From JBDRHL01 sp043816955 (GTDB lineage Bacteria > Planctomycetota > Phycisphaerae > Sedimentisphaerales > CAYZTY01): a DNA stretch of 33,414 bases. The stretch covers positions 1 through 33,414 of the forward strand of contig JBDRHL010000061.1 of assembly GCA_043816955.1 (NCBI GenBank), written 5' to 3'. This document shows, piece by piece, positions 1-8,844 of the stretch. Under the pieces are notes generated by a model, which worked only from the letters and a program-made list of their open reading frames with translations, was not told the origin of the DNA and ran no database searches. Both the position numbers and the translations under genes were made by a program. The stretch's first letter is position 1, and each line of letters begins with the position of its first letter.

Positions 1-57
1 AACCCTCATATTTCAACATTATAGAATTTTAGGACAGGATGTCAACAAGTAGAAAGA

Positions 58-1215
58 CTAATAAACAATTGCAAAATCGCACAGAATCGAATCCGCAATT
101 CCAAAAGCCGAACGTGTAAGAAAAACCCGCCCGTGGTCGGACCCAATCAACCCCATTTTCTGATACGCCCTGATCGGCTCTGCAAATAATTGCATCGCGT
201 CAAAGCCCGTCTGCTTCTTGAATTCTGCTAAATCAATCCCTCTCATGCAGCGAAGATTCAGCACAGCAGTCTCACAGGCCCGCTCAAGGCCAATAAGCAT
301 CTCACTCGCTGCGACAGTACTTCTACCGCTTGTAACCGCCGCGACATACCTGCTGATATCGGCAAAATTTGTGCTCCTTGTGCTGTGCAGATACGAAGTT
401 GCCCCAGGCCCTATCCCCACATAATCACCGTTCGACCAGTAGTTGAGATTATGTCTGCACTCAAAGCCTGCTCTGGCAAAATTTGATATTTCATACTGCT
501 CGATACCTGCTTTTGCCAGTTCGTCAATTGTCAGTTCATACATCGCCCGGTCGGTATCCTCATCCACAGGTTTTATCAGCCCAGCTGCGAGGTCCCTGCT
601 AAGAGCTGTGCCATCTTCATAACTAAGACTATACGCGCTTACATGCTCTACTGCCAGCCCGATCGCCTCCCGGAGATTGTACTTCCACGACTCCGGATCA
701 GAGCCTGGAACAGCAAAAATCAAATCCAGGCTGATATTATCAAAACCTGCTGACCTGGCTTGCTGGACGGCTTTATGTATGCAGCCGGCAGTATGGGTTC
801 TACCCAGAAAATCCAGTTCCCTCTGAATGAAAGATTGCCCGCCAATTGAAAGCCGGCCTGCACCCGCATTGCGCAACTCACAAAGAAGGACCTTGTCAAC
901 CTGGCCGGGATTTACTTCGACAGTAAACTCTTCTGCTGCCGGGCATCGCCGCTTCACCTGGCTTACCAGCACAAGCAGATGTTCAGACGCAAGACAACTC
1001 GGACTTCCGCCGCCGATATAAATCGTTTTTACCCCGCAGAGTGTTTTATGGCAATCCAGCTCGCTTATCATCGCTTCGACAAGAGCACCTGCGTCGTATT
1101 TGGCAATGGGCTCAGAGTAGAAACCACAGTAACGGCACTTGCTCCTGCAAAAAGGAACATGCACATATAAGCCGGGTCCGTCTGTACCACATTTTGAATT
1201 TGACTTGCGAAACAT
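58..1215 (-). CDS. hemW: HemW-like radical SAM heme chaperone
   Basis: This 385-residue protein belongs to the HemW/HemN-like radical SAM family. HemW is a heme-binding chaperone that delivers heme to membrane cytochromes and is not a true coproporphyrinogen oxidase. The CX3CX2C iron-sulfur motif is at residues 23, 27 and 30 (PFCRSKCRYCGFY). It is followed by a GGGSPS motif, the usual SAM-binding GGGTPS with T to S, and by the family's HNLNYW segment (residues ~255-260). Length is typical for HemW. The start is supported by an AGAGGAA ribosome site 5 bases upstream of the ATG. The gene is transcribed away from proS, and its 3' end is at the window edge with no terminator visible. HemW against a coproporphyrinogen dehydrogenase: HemW is favoured by length and by the missing N-terminal extension of HemN. 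Confidence 0.9.
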   Translation of the reverse strand: MFRKSNSKCGTDGPGLYVHVPFCRSKCRYCGFYSEPIAKYDAGALVEAMISELDCHKTLCGVKTIYIGGGSPSCLASEHLLVLVSQVKRRCPAAEEFTVEVNPGQVDKVLLCELRNAGAGRLSIGGQSFIQRELDFLGRTHTAGCIHKAVQQARSAGFDNISLDLIFAVPGSDPESWKYNLREAIGLAVEHVSAYSLSYEDGTALSRDLAAGLIKPVDEDTDRAMYELTIDELAKAGIEQYEISNFARAGFECRHNLNYWSNGDYVGIGPGATSYLHSTRSTNFADISRYVAAVTSGRSTVAASEMLIGLERACETAVLNLRCMRGIDLAEFKKQTGFDAMQLFAEPIRAYQKMGLIGSDHGRVFLTRSAFGIADSILCDFAIVY

Positions 1216-1288
1216 TTATTCCTCTGAAATATCGAGCCATCTGCCTCATCGCCTCGATAAGCCGCTCTTCTGTTTTTTTGCGATTCAT
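1112..1288 (-). CDS. Possible small upstream ORF overlapping the hemW start
   Basis: A 58-codon frame opens with ATG at 1288, ten bases after an AAGGAG Shine-Dalgarno sequence (1299-1304). It runs through the hemW start codon in another frame. Its first ~25 residues (MNRKKTEERLIEAMRQMARY...) are charged and helix-like. The rest lies over hemW codons and looks like shadow translation. It could be a leader peptide coupling translation into hemW, or chance. No family is recognised. Confidence 0.2.
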   Translation of the reverse strand: MNRKKTEERLIEAMRQMARYFRGINVSQVKFKMWYRRTRLICACSFLQEQVPLLWFLL

Positions 1289-1410
1289 CAGCAAAAAGCT
1301 CCTTATGCCGGGTTCGAATGGTTCAATCTGAATGATGATTCATGCATTACCCACAATCAAGCAAAAAACCATCCACCAGGCTTTCCGGAGTGGGAACCAG
1401 TAATTTACCC

Positions 1411-1439
1411 TTGCAATAATGCAATTTTACCGCTATAAC
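1411..1439 (+). promoter_or_regulatory. Sigma-70-type promoter for the proS operon
   Basis: TTGCAA (1411-1416) and TATAAC (1434-1439) are separated by exactly 17 bases. They match the consensus at 4/6 and 5/6 positions. Transcription would start near 1446, about 38 bases before the proS ATG, which has its own GAGGA ribosome site. Nothing else is recognised in the 268-base gap between hemW and proS. Confidence 0.5.
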
Positions 1440-1483
1440 CTTCGAAAATAAAGCCTTACCTAGATAGACTTTGTGAGGAAAAC

Positions 1484-3238
1484 ATGCGATACAGCCAAAT
1501 GCTTATCCCGACGGTCAAGGAAGTCCCTGCCGATGCTGAAATTACAAGCCACAAGCTTATGATCCGCGCAGGGCTGATGAGAAAACTTGCCAGCGGAACC
1601 TATACTTACCTCCCTCTCGGATGGAAAATCCTGCTTAAAATAATGAACATCGTTCGCCAGGAGATGAACAGAAGTGGCGCGCAGGAAATACTCATGCCCG
1701 CTGTTCAGCCCATTGAGTTATGGCAGCAGACCGGTCGGGATGTTGATTATGGCCGGACGATGTGTCGTTTTATCGATCGGCATGGCCGGGGTAATGTCCT
1801 GGCGCCTACTGCCGAAGAGGTTGTAACCAATCTTGCCGCCGGGGAAATAAAATCCTACAAGCAGCTCCCCATGAATCTTTATCAGATAAGTTTCAAATTC
1901 CGTGATGAGTTCCGTCCTCGCTTCGGCGTCCTGAGAAGCAGGGAGTTCATCATGAAAGACGCCTACAGCTTTCATGCCGATCCCCCGTGTCTCGATAAAA
2001 CCTACCGCGATATGTACGCTGCCTACGAAAGAATATTCACCCGCTGCGGGCTCCGGTACGTCATTGTGGAAGCCGAATCCGGCGAAATGGGAGGCTCCGG
2101 CTCACACCAGTTTACCGTACCATGTGAGTCGGGAGAGGATATTATCGTACATACCGAAGACGGCTCATACGCAGCCAACATCGAAAAAGCAGCCGTCGAT
2201 CCCCTCCCAAAAGAACCTTCTCCCGCGAAAATTCCGCCTCCCCAGGATGTCCACACTCCCAATGTAGGCTCAATTGAAGCAGTTTGCCGGTTCCTCGGCA
2301 CCAGGCCCCGCGACATGATAAAAACGCTTATCTATGCTGCCCAGGACAGTACTGTTGTTGCGGTTGTCCGCGGCGATCATGATGTCAATGATGAAAAACT
2401 CACCCAGGTGACGGACGGCAAACACATCGAACTTGCCGACGAAGAAAAGATACACAAATTAAGCGGTGCATCTGTTGGTTTTGCAGGCCCCGTGAACATG
2501 GCAAAAAAAGTCGACCGCCTGATCATTGACCACGCTGTTGCCGCAATGGCCTGCGGTGTAAGCGGCGCTAACAAAACAGACTATCACACCAGAAATATCG
2601 TCCCCGGCAGGGATTTCCCGCTGAAGGGAGATAACATTATCATCGCTGACATACGAAACGCTGTCGAGGGAGACACCCACCACGCTAAAAAGCTGATGTT
2701 CAGACGCGGCATTGAAGTCGGACAGGTGTTCAAACTGGGCACAAAGTACAGCACCAGGCTGGGTGCGAAATTTCTCGATGAAAACGGCACCGAACAGCCG
2801 TGCATCATGGGCTGTTACGGCATAGGTATAAACAGAATCATGGCTTCGGCTATCGAGCTGGGCAACGATGAAAACGGCATAATCTGGCCGATTTCAATAG
2901 CGCCTTTTGAGGTTATCATAACCGCTGTAAATCACAACGACCAGGCTGTGGTGGATACCGCCGAAAAACTCTATCAGCAGCTCGTTAATGCCGGCGTCGA
3001 TGTGATTTTAGACGACCGCGATCTGCGGGGAGGCGTAAAATTCAAAGATGCCGACCTGGTCGGTATCCCTGTTGCAATTACCGTGGGAAGCAAATCCCTC
3101 GTACATGGAAATGTCGAAATAAAACTAAGGTCCCAGCCGGATCGCCGGAGCGTTTCGTTTCAAAATGCAGCACAAGAAACTGTTAAAATTGTAAATTCGT
3201 TAAAAGCCAAACTGAATGTGGCAAATAGCAAATCCTAA
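1484..3238 (+). CDS. proS: Prolyl-tRNA synthetase, bacterial type with editing domain
   Basis: This 584-residue class II aminoacyl-tRNA synthetase charges tRNA-Pro in the cytoplasm. The N-terminus (MRYSQMLIPTVKEVPADAEI) is typical of the E. coli-type enzyme. Motif 2 is visible as FRDEFRPRFGVLRSREFIMK (residues ~133-152), and motif 3 as GCYGIGINRIMASAIE (~444-459). Between them, about residues 225-390, lies the INS/YbaK-like domain that deacylates Ala-tRNA-Pro. The HGTP anticodon-binding domain follows (IAPFEVIITAVN onward). The start has a good GAGGA site. The 3' end overlaps the next gene by 23 bases, so this is the first gene of an operon. Confidence 0.97.
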   Translation: MRYSQMLIPTVKEVPADAEITSHKLMIRAGLMRKLASGTYTYLPLGWKILLKIMNIVRQEMNRSGAQEILMPAVQPIELWQQTGRDVDYGRTMCRFIDRHGRGNVLAPTAEEVVTNLAAGEIKSYKQLPMNLYQISFKFRDEFRPRFGVLRSREFIMKDAYSFHADPPCLDKTYRDMYAAYERIFTRCGLRYVIVEAESGEMGGSGSHQFTVPCESGEDIIVHTEDGSYAANIEKAAVDPLPKEPSPAKIPPPQDVHTPNVGSIEAVCRFLGTRPRDMIKTLIYAAQDSTVVAVVRGDHDVNDEKLTQVTDGKHIELADEEKIHKLSGASVGFAGPVNMAKKVDRLIIDHAVAAMACGVSGANKTDYHTRNIVPGRDFPLKGDNIIIADIRNAVEGDTHHAKKLMFRRGIEVGQVFKLGTKYSTRLGAKFLDENGTEQPCIMGCYGIGINRIMASAIELGNDENGIIWPISIAPFEVIITAVNHNDQAVVDTAEKLYQQLVNAGVDVILDDRDLRGGVKFKDADLVGIPVAITVGSKSLVHGNVEIKLRSQPDRRSVSFQNAAQETVKIVNSLKAKLNVANSKS

Positions 3239-3755
3239 ACCAGCCAAACTGCTCGTCGGCATCCTCGCGTGTGATGAACAGGTTCTGCATGAAGCCGTAA
3301 AAGTTATCGAAAAACAATTCGGCGCAATCGACCTTGCAAGCCAAACTTGGCTGTTCGACAGTACCGGCTATTATGCTGAACAGACCGGCCCGAATATCAT
3401 TAAACAGTTTGTATCGATCGAACAGCTTGTTGACCCGGGCAAACTTGCCCCCATAAAGCTCAAAACAAACCGGCTCGAACAACAGCTTGCTCGGAAAACC
3501 GGAACCCCGTATCCCAGGCCGGTCAACATTGACCCAGGCCTGATCGAGCCGTCGAAGCTGATACTGGCCTCAACAAAAAATTATTCACATCGAATATATA
3601 TCGCAAAAGGCATTTACGCTGAAGTTACATTGTGCTATAAAAAAGGTTGCTGGCAAAGCCTGGAATATACGTATCCGGACTATGCAGCCGACACATATCA
3701 TGATTTCCTGACACAGGTCAGAACGAAACTTGTGGAGCAGTTGCGAACAATATGA
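3216..3755 (+). CDS. DUF4416 family protein
   Basis: This 179-residue protein of unknown function matches the DUF4416 family by its recurring segments: KPAKLLVGILACDE at the start, FDSTGYYAEQTGP (~46-58), LIDPGKLAPIKLKTN-like text (~70-85), VNIDPGLIEPSKLILA (~104-119) and the YSHRIYIAKGIYAEVTL region (~124-140), ending in a YTYPDYA motif. It has no signal peptide or membrane segment. Its start lies inside the proS 3' end, and its stop overlaps the next gene's ATG as ATGA, so translation is probably coupled. Family members are common in deep-branching anaerobes and planctomycetes. I know of no established function, and the genomic company here (tRNA charging, glycan-lipid transfer) does not decide one. 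Confidence 0.85.
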   Translation: MWQIANPKPAKLLVGILACDEQVLHEAVKVIEKQFGAIDLASQTWLFDSTGYYAEQTGPNIIKQFVSIEQLVDPGKLAPIKLKTNRLEQQLARKTGTPYPRPVNIDPGLIEPSKLILASTKNYSHRIYIAKGIYAEVTLCYKKGCWQSLEYTYPDYAADTYHDFLTQVRTKLVEQLRTI

Positions 3756-4855
3756 TGATGGCCCTATTCACTGTTCTGTTCATAGGCACATTTGCATTGT
3801 CGGTTCTCTTAACCGTTACAGCAAGACTTGTCGCACTTCGCACCGGTTTCGTGGCGCACCCTGCGCAGGATAGATACCATACTCGTACCGTTCCGCTCGC
3901 AGGAGGCGCAGCGATTTTCTGGACAATCACCCTGACGATTATCGCTGCAATCCTTGCTGTAAAATTTTTGCTGGAACCAGGCCGGCTGAGCTGGCTGGGT
4001 GAGACTGTAGCAGTACACACCGCAGGCTTTATCGACAGGATTCCTCATCTGCTGGCAGTTCTCTTTTTTGCACTCGTTTTGCACCTGCTCGGCCTTTGGG
4101 ATGACAGAAAACGTTTAGGACCGTTTTTTAAGTTGGCAGTTCAGTTCGCCATAGCATTTGGCATGGCCTTTATTGCTGATATAAGGGTAGAGCTTTTTAT
4201 TCACAGCAAAATGATAACCTCGCTGCTGTCGGCCTTCTGGATCGTGCTTATAATAAATGCCTTCAACTTTCTCGATAATATGGACGGCCTGTCCGCGGGA
4301 ATTGCGTTAATAGCCTCGGCAGTTCTGCTCTCCGTCGCTGCTCCAAGCGGACAGGTTTTCGTAAGCGCAATGGCCGTAATATTTATCGCTGCCCTCGCAG
4401 GCTTTCTAACCCTTAATTTCCCGCCTGCAAAAATCTTTATGGGCGATGCAGGCTCATTGATCGTCGGACTCTTTGTGGCCCTCCTGACACTCAGAACCAC
4501 TTACTATCAACAGGCCGCCTCCGGGAGAATCTACGCGATTTTTATGCCCCTTGTCATTATGGCTGTGCCTCTGTATGACTTTGTCAGTGTAACAGTATTG
4601 AGGATAGTGCAGGGTAAAAGCCCCTTTATCGGCGATACACAGCATTTTTCACATCGTTTGAAAAAACGAGGCCTGAGTGACCTGCAGACCGTTCTGACGC
4701 TTTATCTTGCAACCCTCTGTACAGGCATCGGAGCTGTTTTGCTGCGATATGTGGCGCCTGTAGGCGCCGTCCTTATTTTCGCACAGACCCTCATGATACT
4801 TGTCGTAATCGCTATTCTGGAAATGAGCGCAAGTTACACAAAAAATGAAAACTGA
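3752..4855 (+). CDS. MraY/WecA-like undecaprenyl-phosphate sugar-1-phosphate transferase
   Basis: This 367-residue polytopic inner-membrane enzyme belongs to glycosyltransferase family 4. Members move a sugar-1-phosphate from a UDP-sugar to undecaprenyl phosphate, starting surface glycan synthesis. Signature motifs are visible: the Mg-binding Asp pair in LGLWDDRKRLGP (D117-D118), NFLDNMDGLSAG (172-183), the GDAGS loop (231-235) and a QHFSHRL segment near residue 297. Hydrophobic segments alternate along the whole length, consistent with about ten TM helices. WecA/TagO type is favoured over MraY because the MraY pentapeptide-binding features are not apparent, and because the neighbour is an O-antigen ligase-like gene. 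The ATG overlaps the DUF4416 stop as ATGA. The sugar substrate cannot be told from sequence. Confidence 0.88.
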   Translation: MMMALFTVLFIGTFALSVLLTVTARLVALRTGFVAHPAQDRYHTRTVPLAGGAAIFWTITLTIIAAILAVKFLLEPGRLSWLGETVAVHTAGFIDRIPHLLAVLFFALVLHLLGLWDDRKRLGPFFKLAVQFAIAFGMAFIADIRVELFIHSKMITSLLSAFWIVLIINAFNFLDNMDGLSAGIALIASAVLLSVAAPSGQVFVSAMAVIFIAALAGFLTLNFPPAKIFMGDAGSLIVGLFVALLTLRTTYYQQAASGRIYAIFMPLVIMAVPLYDFVSVTVLRIVQGKSPFIGDTQHFSHRLKKRGLSDLQTVLTLYLATLCTGIGAVLLRYVAPVGAVLIFAQTLMILVVIAILEMSASYTKNEN

Positions 4856-7130
4856 TACCAATCTACAGGAAAAACACGGACACTTCTTGGAAAATATCTT
4901 CCTTGCCCTGTCACTTTGCATCGTTGCGCTGCGGACTACTTTTACCGAAAGCCCTAACTTCACAATCGGCTCTGTGGCAGGTAGTTACGCCGGTGCTGCA
5001 CTCAGCATAGCTGTCTCGGGAACGCTTATTTTCTCTTCGCTTATTTACCTTTGCTACTGTTGCACCAGAAAGATTCCGCAATTTCGAATGACAGGCATGG
5101 AAATCCCGATATTGCTTTTTGCTGTTGCTTCCGCTGTCAGTCTCACAGTCGCCTCAAATAAACGTGCTGCAGTCAACGATATTATCACTATGCTCGCCCC
5201 GATGCTCATGGCTGTGCTGCTTGTACAACTGCTCGATTCTCCAAATAGAATCAAGCTGCTGCTCTATGTCATCGTTACCTTCGGTGCTGTCTCGGCATAT
5301 CAATGTATCAGCCAGTTCTTTTCGGGCAATGAGCTGATGATCGAACAATACAAACAGGACCCCAACTTCATGCTTGCGCCCCTCGGACTTGAAGCCGGCT
5401 CCTACCACCACATGCTGTTTGAGCACCGCCTCTACTCAAAGGATACACCGGGCTTTTTCACCACCAGCAACTCGGCAGGCTCATTCCTGATGCTTGCCTC
5501 TTTTGCTGCTATTGCCCTGCTGCTTGAGAAAATAAGAATTTTTAGGACTCACAAGAATAATCTTACACACCTGATTACCTCTGCGGTCGTAACAGCCTTT
5601 GTGATTACAGGCCTTTTCATAACCCAAAGCAAAGGTGCAATAGGCGCAGCAATAATCACTTCTGCTATGCTCACAACATTTTTCATTCTGCGCAATTGGT
5701 TGACCGCGAACAAAAAAACCGTTCTTGTTGTGTGTATTATCGCTGTCATTGTAATCGCCGGCCTGATTATGCTGTATGGCCTGATAAATGACACCCTGCC
5801 CGGTGGAAAAACCATGCTTGTCAGGTGGCAGTACTGGACCGGCGCTGCAAAAATGTTTGCTCGGCATCCTTACGCCGGTGTCGGGCCGGCAAATTTCAGC
5901 ACGTACTACCCGAAATACAAAATCCCAGCCGCTCCGGAAACAGTAACCGATCCCCACAATTTTATTTTGAGCATATTGACGCAATATGGCCCACTCGGTT
6001 TACTGGCGTTTCTGGCGGCGGTTACAGTTCCTCTCCTTAAAATAATCTTTGCAGGAAAACAGCTTGGTATAACCAATCCAGCCGGGGAGTCTCCATTCAG
6101 GAAGCTGGCTCTGTCATTTCTGGTTTTGATCGTTGTTGTTATTCTTTTTATCAGGCCGCTGTTTGTTCCATCACAGCTTGGAAATTCTCCCGCAGTCATT
6201 GCCTATGTTATTCTCCTCCTCTACGTAACACCCGCGGCGGTTTTAATTTTAGCTTTTCTGCTGCTGTCCACTCGGGAAAAACCTGCTGTCTTCGATTCTG
6301 CAGCAATCGCGATACTTGCCTGCTCGCTAATAGGCCTGCTCATTCATAATTGTATTGACTTCGCTATCTTCGAACCGGCAGTGTTGACCGCCTTCTGGGC
6401 TGTCCTCGCCTGCGTTGTTGCTTTACACTATCATGTCCATGGCGCACCGCCTCCCGTCCGTCCGCATCTGATTGTCAGAATCGCACTGATCATTGCATCA
6501 CTCGCCGCGGGATGGGCGTACTTTAACTATGCCCTTATCCCTGTTGCCAACAGCAATGCAAAAACACAGCTCGGCAGAATTGCCGTTGCACGTTCAGCTT
6601 CAGAAGCTGCATTCAGATATTTCCACCAGGCAACACAGGACGATCCCTTAAATCCCACACCGCCGTTCTTCCGGGCTCAGTTCGAGCTTCAGTTGTTCAA
6701 AAAAATAGGCCCGATTTACACCGAGTTGCTTGAAAACGCGATAGAACATCTCAAAATCGCTATCGGCAGAAATCCAGCCGAGTACAAATATTACGAGAAA
6801 CTCGCACAAGCCTGCAAACTCATGGCCGAATCAAAACCCCAGCAGAAAGACAAATGGCTCCCTCGGGCCTTCACTGCCGCATCGACCGCTGCTGAATTGT
6901 ATCCAGGCTCGGCAGAGATACATCTGGACCTTGCCCGACTCGCCCAGCAGATCGGTCAGACGGATATAGCGCTGCAGCACTATAAAATCGCTGTGGATAT
7001 CGAAGAAAGTTACCGCAGGCAGTTCAGAGTAATGTACCCCTCAGAAAAAATCTTCAGCAGACTCGGTGAAGACAACTACCTCTTTGCCAGAAAGCAGATC
7101 GAAACCCTTTCGCAAAACCCCCTTCCTTAG
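4845..7130 (+). CDS. O-antigen ligase/polymerase-like membrane protein with C-terminal TPR region
   Basis: A 761-residue protein has about a dozen hydrophobic segments in residues 20-560, then a soluble helical tail with TPR-like repeats (~585-750). The Wzy_C-type motif is visible around residues 325-360 (RWQYWTGAAKMFARHPYAGV followed by GPANFSTYY), and then DPHNFILSILTQYGPLGLL. Family members ligate or polymerise lipid-linked glycans on the periplasmic side. The ATG lies inside the end of the preceding WecA-like gene (11-base overlap), so initiation and polymerisation/ligation of one glycan are probably encoded together. The TPR tail is common in planctomycete and delta-type O-antigen ligase-like proteins. 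The stop overlaps the convergent yebC stop (TTAG, 7127-7130), with no hairpin between. Ligase, polymerase or protein O-glycosyltransferase cannot be distinguished. Confidence 0.82.
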   Translation: MKTDTNLQEKHGHFLENIFLALSLCIVALRTTFTESPNFTIGSVAGSYAGAALSIAVSGTLIFSSLIYLCYCCTRKIPQFRMTGMEIPILLFAVASAVSLTVASNKRAAVNDIITMLAPMLMAVLLVQLLDSPNRIKLLLYVIVTFGAVSAYQCISQFFSGNELMIEQYKQDPNFMLAPLGLEAGSYHHMLFEHRLYSKDTPGFFTTSNSAGSFLMLASFAAIALLLEKIRIFRTHKNNLTHLITSAVVTAFVITGLFITQSKGAIGAAIITSAMLTTFFILRNWLTANKKTVLVVCIIAVIVIAGLIMLYGLINDTLPGGKTMLVRWQYWTGAAKMFARHPYAGVGPANFSTYYPKYKIPAAPETVTDPHNFILSILTQYGPLGLLAFLAAVTVPLLKIIFAGKQLGITNPAGESPFRKLALSFLVLIVVVILFIRPLFVPSQLGNSPAVIAYVILLLYVTPAAVLILAFLLLSTREKPAVFDSAAIAILACSLIGLLIHNCIDFAIFEPAVLTAFWAVLACVVALHYHVHGAPPPVRPHLIVRIALIIASLAAGWAYFNYALIPVANSNAKTQLGRIAVARSASEAAFRYFHQATQDDPLNPTPPFFRAQFELQLFKKIGPIYTELLENAIEHLKIAIGRNPAEYKYYEKLAQACKLMAESKPQQKDKWLPRAFTAASTAAELYPGSAEIHLDLARLAQQIGQTDIALQHYKIAVDIEESYRRQFRVMYPSEKIFSRLGEDNYLFARKQIETLSQNPLP

Positions 7131-7882
7131 CCGATCTCTACTCGACCCATTATCTCTTCTGGTATATCAAAATTGGCGTAGACATTCTGCACGTCATCGT
7201 GGTCTTCAAAAGTTTCCATCATGTTAACAATTTTACGAGCCGTTTCCGCATCATTAACCGGAACCGTGTTCAGTGGAACCATCGAAATTTCAGCAACCTG
7301 CACAGCAATGTCGTTCTCTTCCAGCGCCTTTTTCAAGCCGTCATAGGCGACAGGATCACAGACTAGTTCGAAAACTTCCCCAACTGCGGTCATATTATCA
7401 GCTCCCGCCCCAAGCGCTATTTCCATTAGTCGATTCTCATCCACATCAACTGCGTTGACCGTTATAAGTCCCTTTTTGCTGAACATCCAGCTCACACAGC
7501 CGCTCGTACCAAGTGAACCGCCGCGAGTCTCGAAAAGCTTCTTGATCTCAGGTCCGGTCCGACTGCGATTTTCAGTTAGTGCCTCAACCATTATGGCAAC
7601 ACCGCCGGCAGCATAACCTTCATACAACACTTGTTCGTAATTGACCGCTCCCAGCTCGCCGGTTCCTTTCTTGATCGCCTTTTCAATTGTGTCCTTAGGC
7701 ATATTGGCGGCTTTGGCCTTTTCCACAGCATAGCGGAGCGATAAATTCTGACCAGCGTCGCCTCCCCCGGCCTTTGCTGCTACGATTATCATCCGGGCTA
7801 TTTTACTCCATACCTTGCCCCGCTTGGCGTCATTCGCAGCTTTCTTATGTTTAATCCCTGCCCAGTGTGAATGTCCCGACAT
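7127..7882 (-). CDS. yebC: YebC/TACO1 family protein
   Basis: This 251-residue cytoplasmic protein has the diagnostic YebC N-terminus (MSGHSHWAGIKHKKAANDAK). It also has the conserved central segments AVEKAKAANMPKDTIEKAI (~52-70), YEGYAAGGVAIMVEALTENR (~88-107) and GGSLGTSGCVSWMF (~120-133). YebC-family proteins were long described as transcriptional regulators (PmpR). More recent work supports a role at ribosomes stalled on proline-rich sequence, as for mitochondrial TACO1. The start has a GAGG-type site. It is the last gene of the nusA operon, 28 bases after hisG. The operon context of translation factors agrees better with a ribosomal role. Confidence 0.95.
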   Translation of the reverse strand: MSGHSHWAGIKHKKAANDAKRGKVWSKIARMIIVAAKAGGGDAGQNLSLRYAVEKAKAANMPKDTIEKAIKKGTGELGAVNYEQVLYEGYAAGGVAIMVEALTENRSRTGPEIKKLFETRGGSLGTSGCVSWMFSKKGLITVNAVDVDENRLMEIALGAGADNMTAVGEVFELVCDPVAYDGLKKALEENDIAVQVAEISMVPLNTVPVNDAETARKIVNMMETFEDHDDVQNVYANFDIPEEIMGRVEIG

Positions 7883-7910
7883 TATCCTGCCTCAATCACA
7901 AAACATATTC

Positions 7911-8786
7911 TTAATGTATTACCTTATTAAGGGGGTAGGTTATTATCCCTGAAGCGCCAGCACGTTTCAGAGCAGGCACCAGTAATCTTTCGGTTTTATC
8001 TTCAACGATTACCTCAACCGCAACAAAATCACTGTCAGCCAGATTCGATATCGTCGGGCTTTTTTCGGAAGGAAGCATTTTCAAAACTGATTTAAGGCTG
8101 TCTTTCCTGATGTTCATTTTCAGGCCTACCAGCCCGCGAGCTTCGATCACAGCGTTAAGCAGTATCGAAAGATTTTCGATCTTCTCACGCTTAAAACTGT
8201 CCGCCCAGGCGTTCTTGTTGGCAATAAACCGCGTTGTCGAACTCATTATTGTGTCTATTATGCGAAGATTATTTGCATGCAGTGACGAACCCGTCTCAGT
8301 CAACTCGACAATACCGTCGACCAGCCGTGCTTTGACCTCAGTTGCGCCCCAGCTGAACTCGACCTTGACGTTGATATTCTTCTGGACAAAATATCGCTTG
8401 GTCGCATTAACCAGCTCCGTGGCAATTATGCCTCCCTGAAGGTCTTCCGGTTTGTTTACTTTAGATTCATTTGGAACCGCAAGAACCCAGCGGGCGGGCC
8501 GGCTGGTCGCCTTACTGTACTTAAGCTCACAAACTTCAAAAACATCCGAGTTATTTTCCTTGATCCAGTCGTATCCCGTAAAACCCGCATCAAGCACCCC
8601 GTCTTCAACATAACGGCTCATCTCCTGTGCGCGCAGCAGAATCAACTGAAGCTCCTCATCGTCAATCCGCGGAAAATAGCTTCGCTCGGACTCTGAAACC
8701 TTAAAGCCCGCTTTGGAAAAAAGCTCGAACGTTGCCTTCTGCAGACTTCCCTTTGGTATACCTAATTTCAATATCCTTTCCGACAA
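7911..8786 (-). CDS. hisG: ATP phosphoribosyltransferase, long form
   Basis: HisG catalyses the first step of histidine synthesis, joining PRPP and ATP. At about 291 residues it is the long form, with the catalytic type 2 periplasmic-binding fold and a C-terminal ACT-like regulatory domain that mediates histidine feedback. It therefore needs no HisZ. Visible features are KLGIPKGSLQ near the start, the DAGFTGYDWI segment, and the PRPP-binding ELTETGSSLHANNL stretch. The regulatory tail runs from about residue 215 to 291. I place the start at TTG 8786, because AAAGGAG lies five bases upstream of it. A frame five codons longer (TTG 8801) would include the ribosome site itself. It lies within the nusA operon; no other his genes are in the window. 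Confidence 0.93.
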   Translation of the reverse strand: MSERILKLGIPKGSLQKATFELFSKAGFKVSESERSYFPRIDDEELQLILLRAQEMSRYVEDGVLDAGFTGYDWIKENNSDVFEVCELKYSKATSRPARWVLAVPNESKVNKPEDLQGGIIATELVNATKRYFVQKNINVKVEFSWGATEVKARLVDGIVELTETGSSLHANNLRIIDTIMSSTTRFIANKNAWADSFKREKIENLSILLNAVIEARGLVGLKMNIRKDSLKSVLKMLPSEKSPTISNLADSDFVAVEVIVEDKTERLLVPALKRAGASGIITYPLNKVIH

Positions 8787-8844
8787 ATCCGCTCCTTTCA
8801 ATGGCTGTCAGTGCCTGGTCTTTTCGACTTTTACCTTGAATTTT

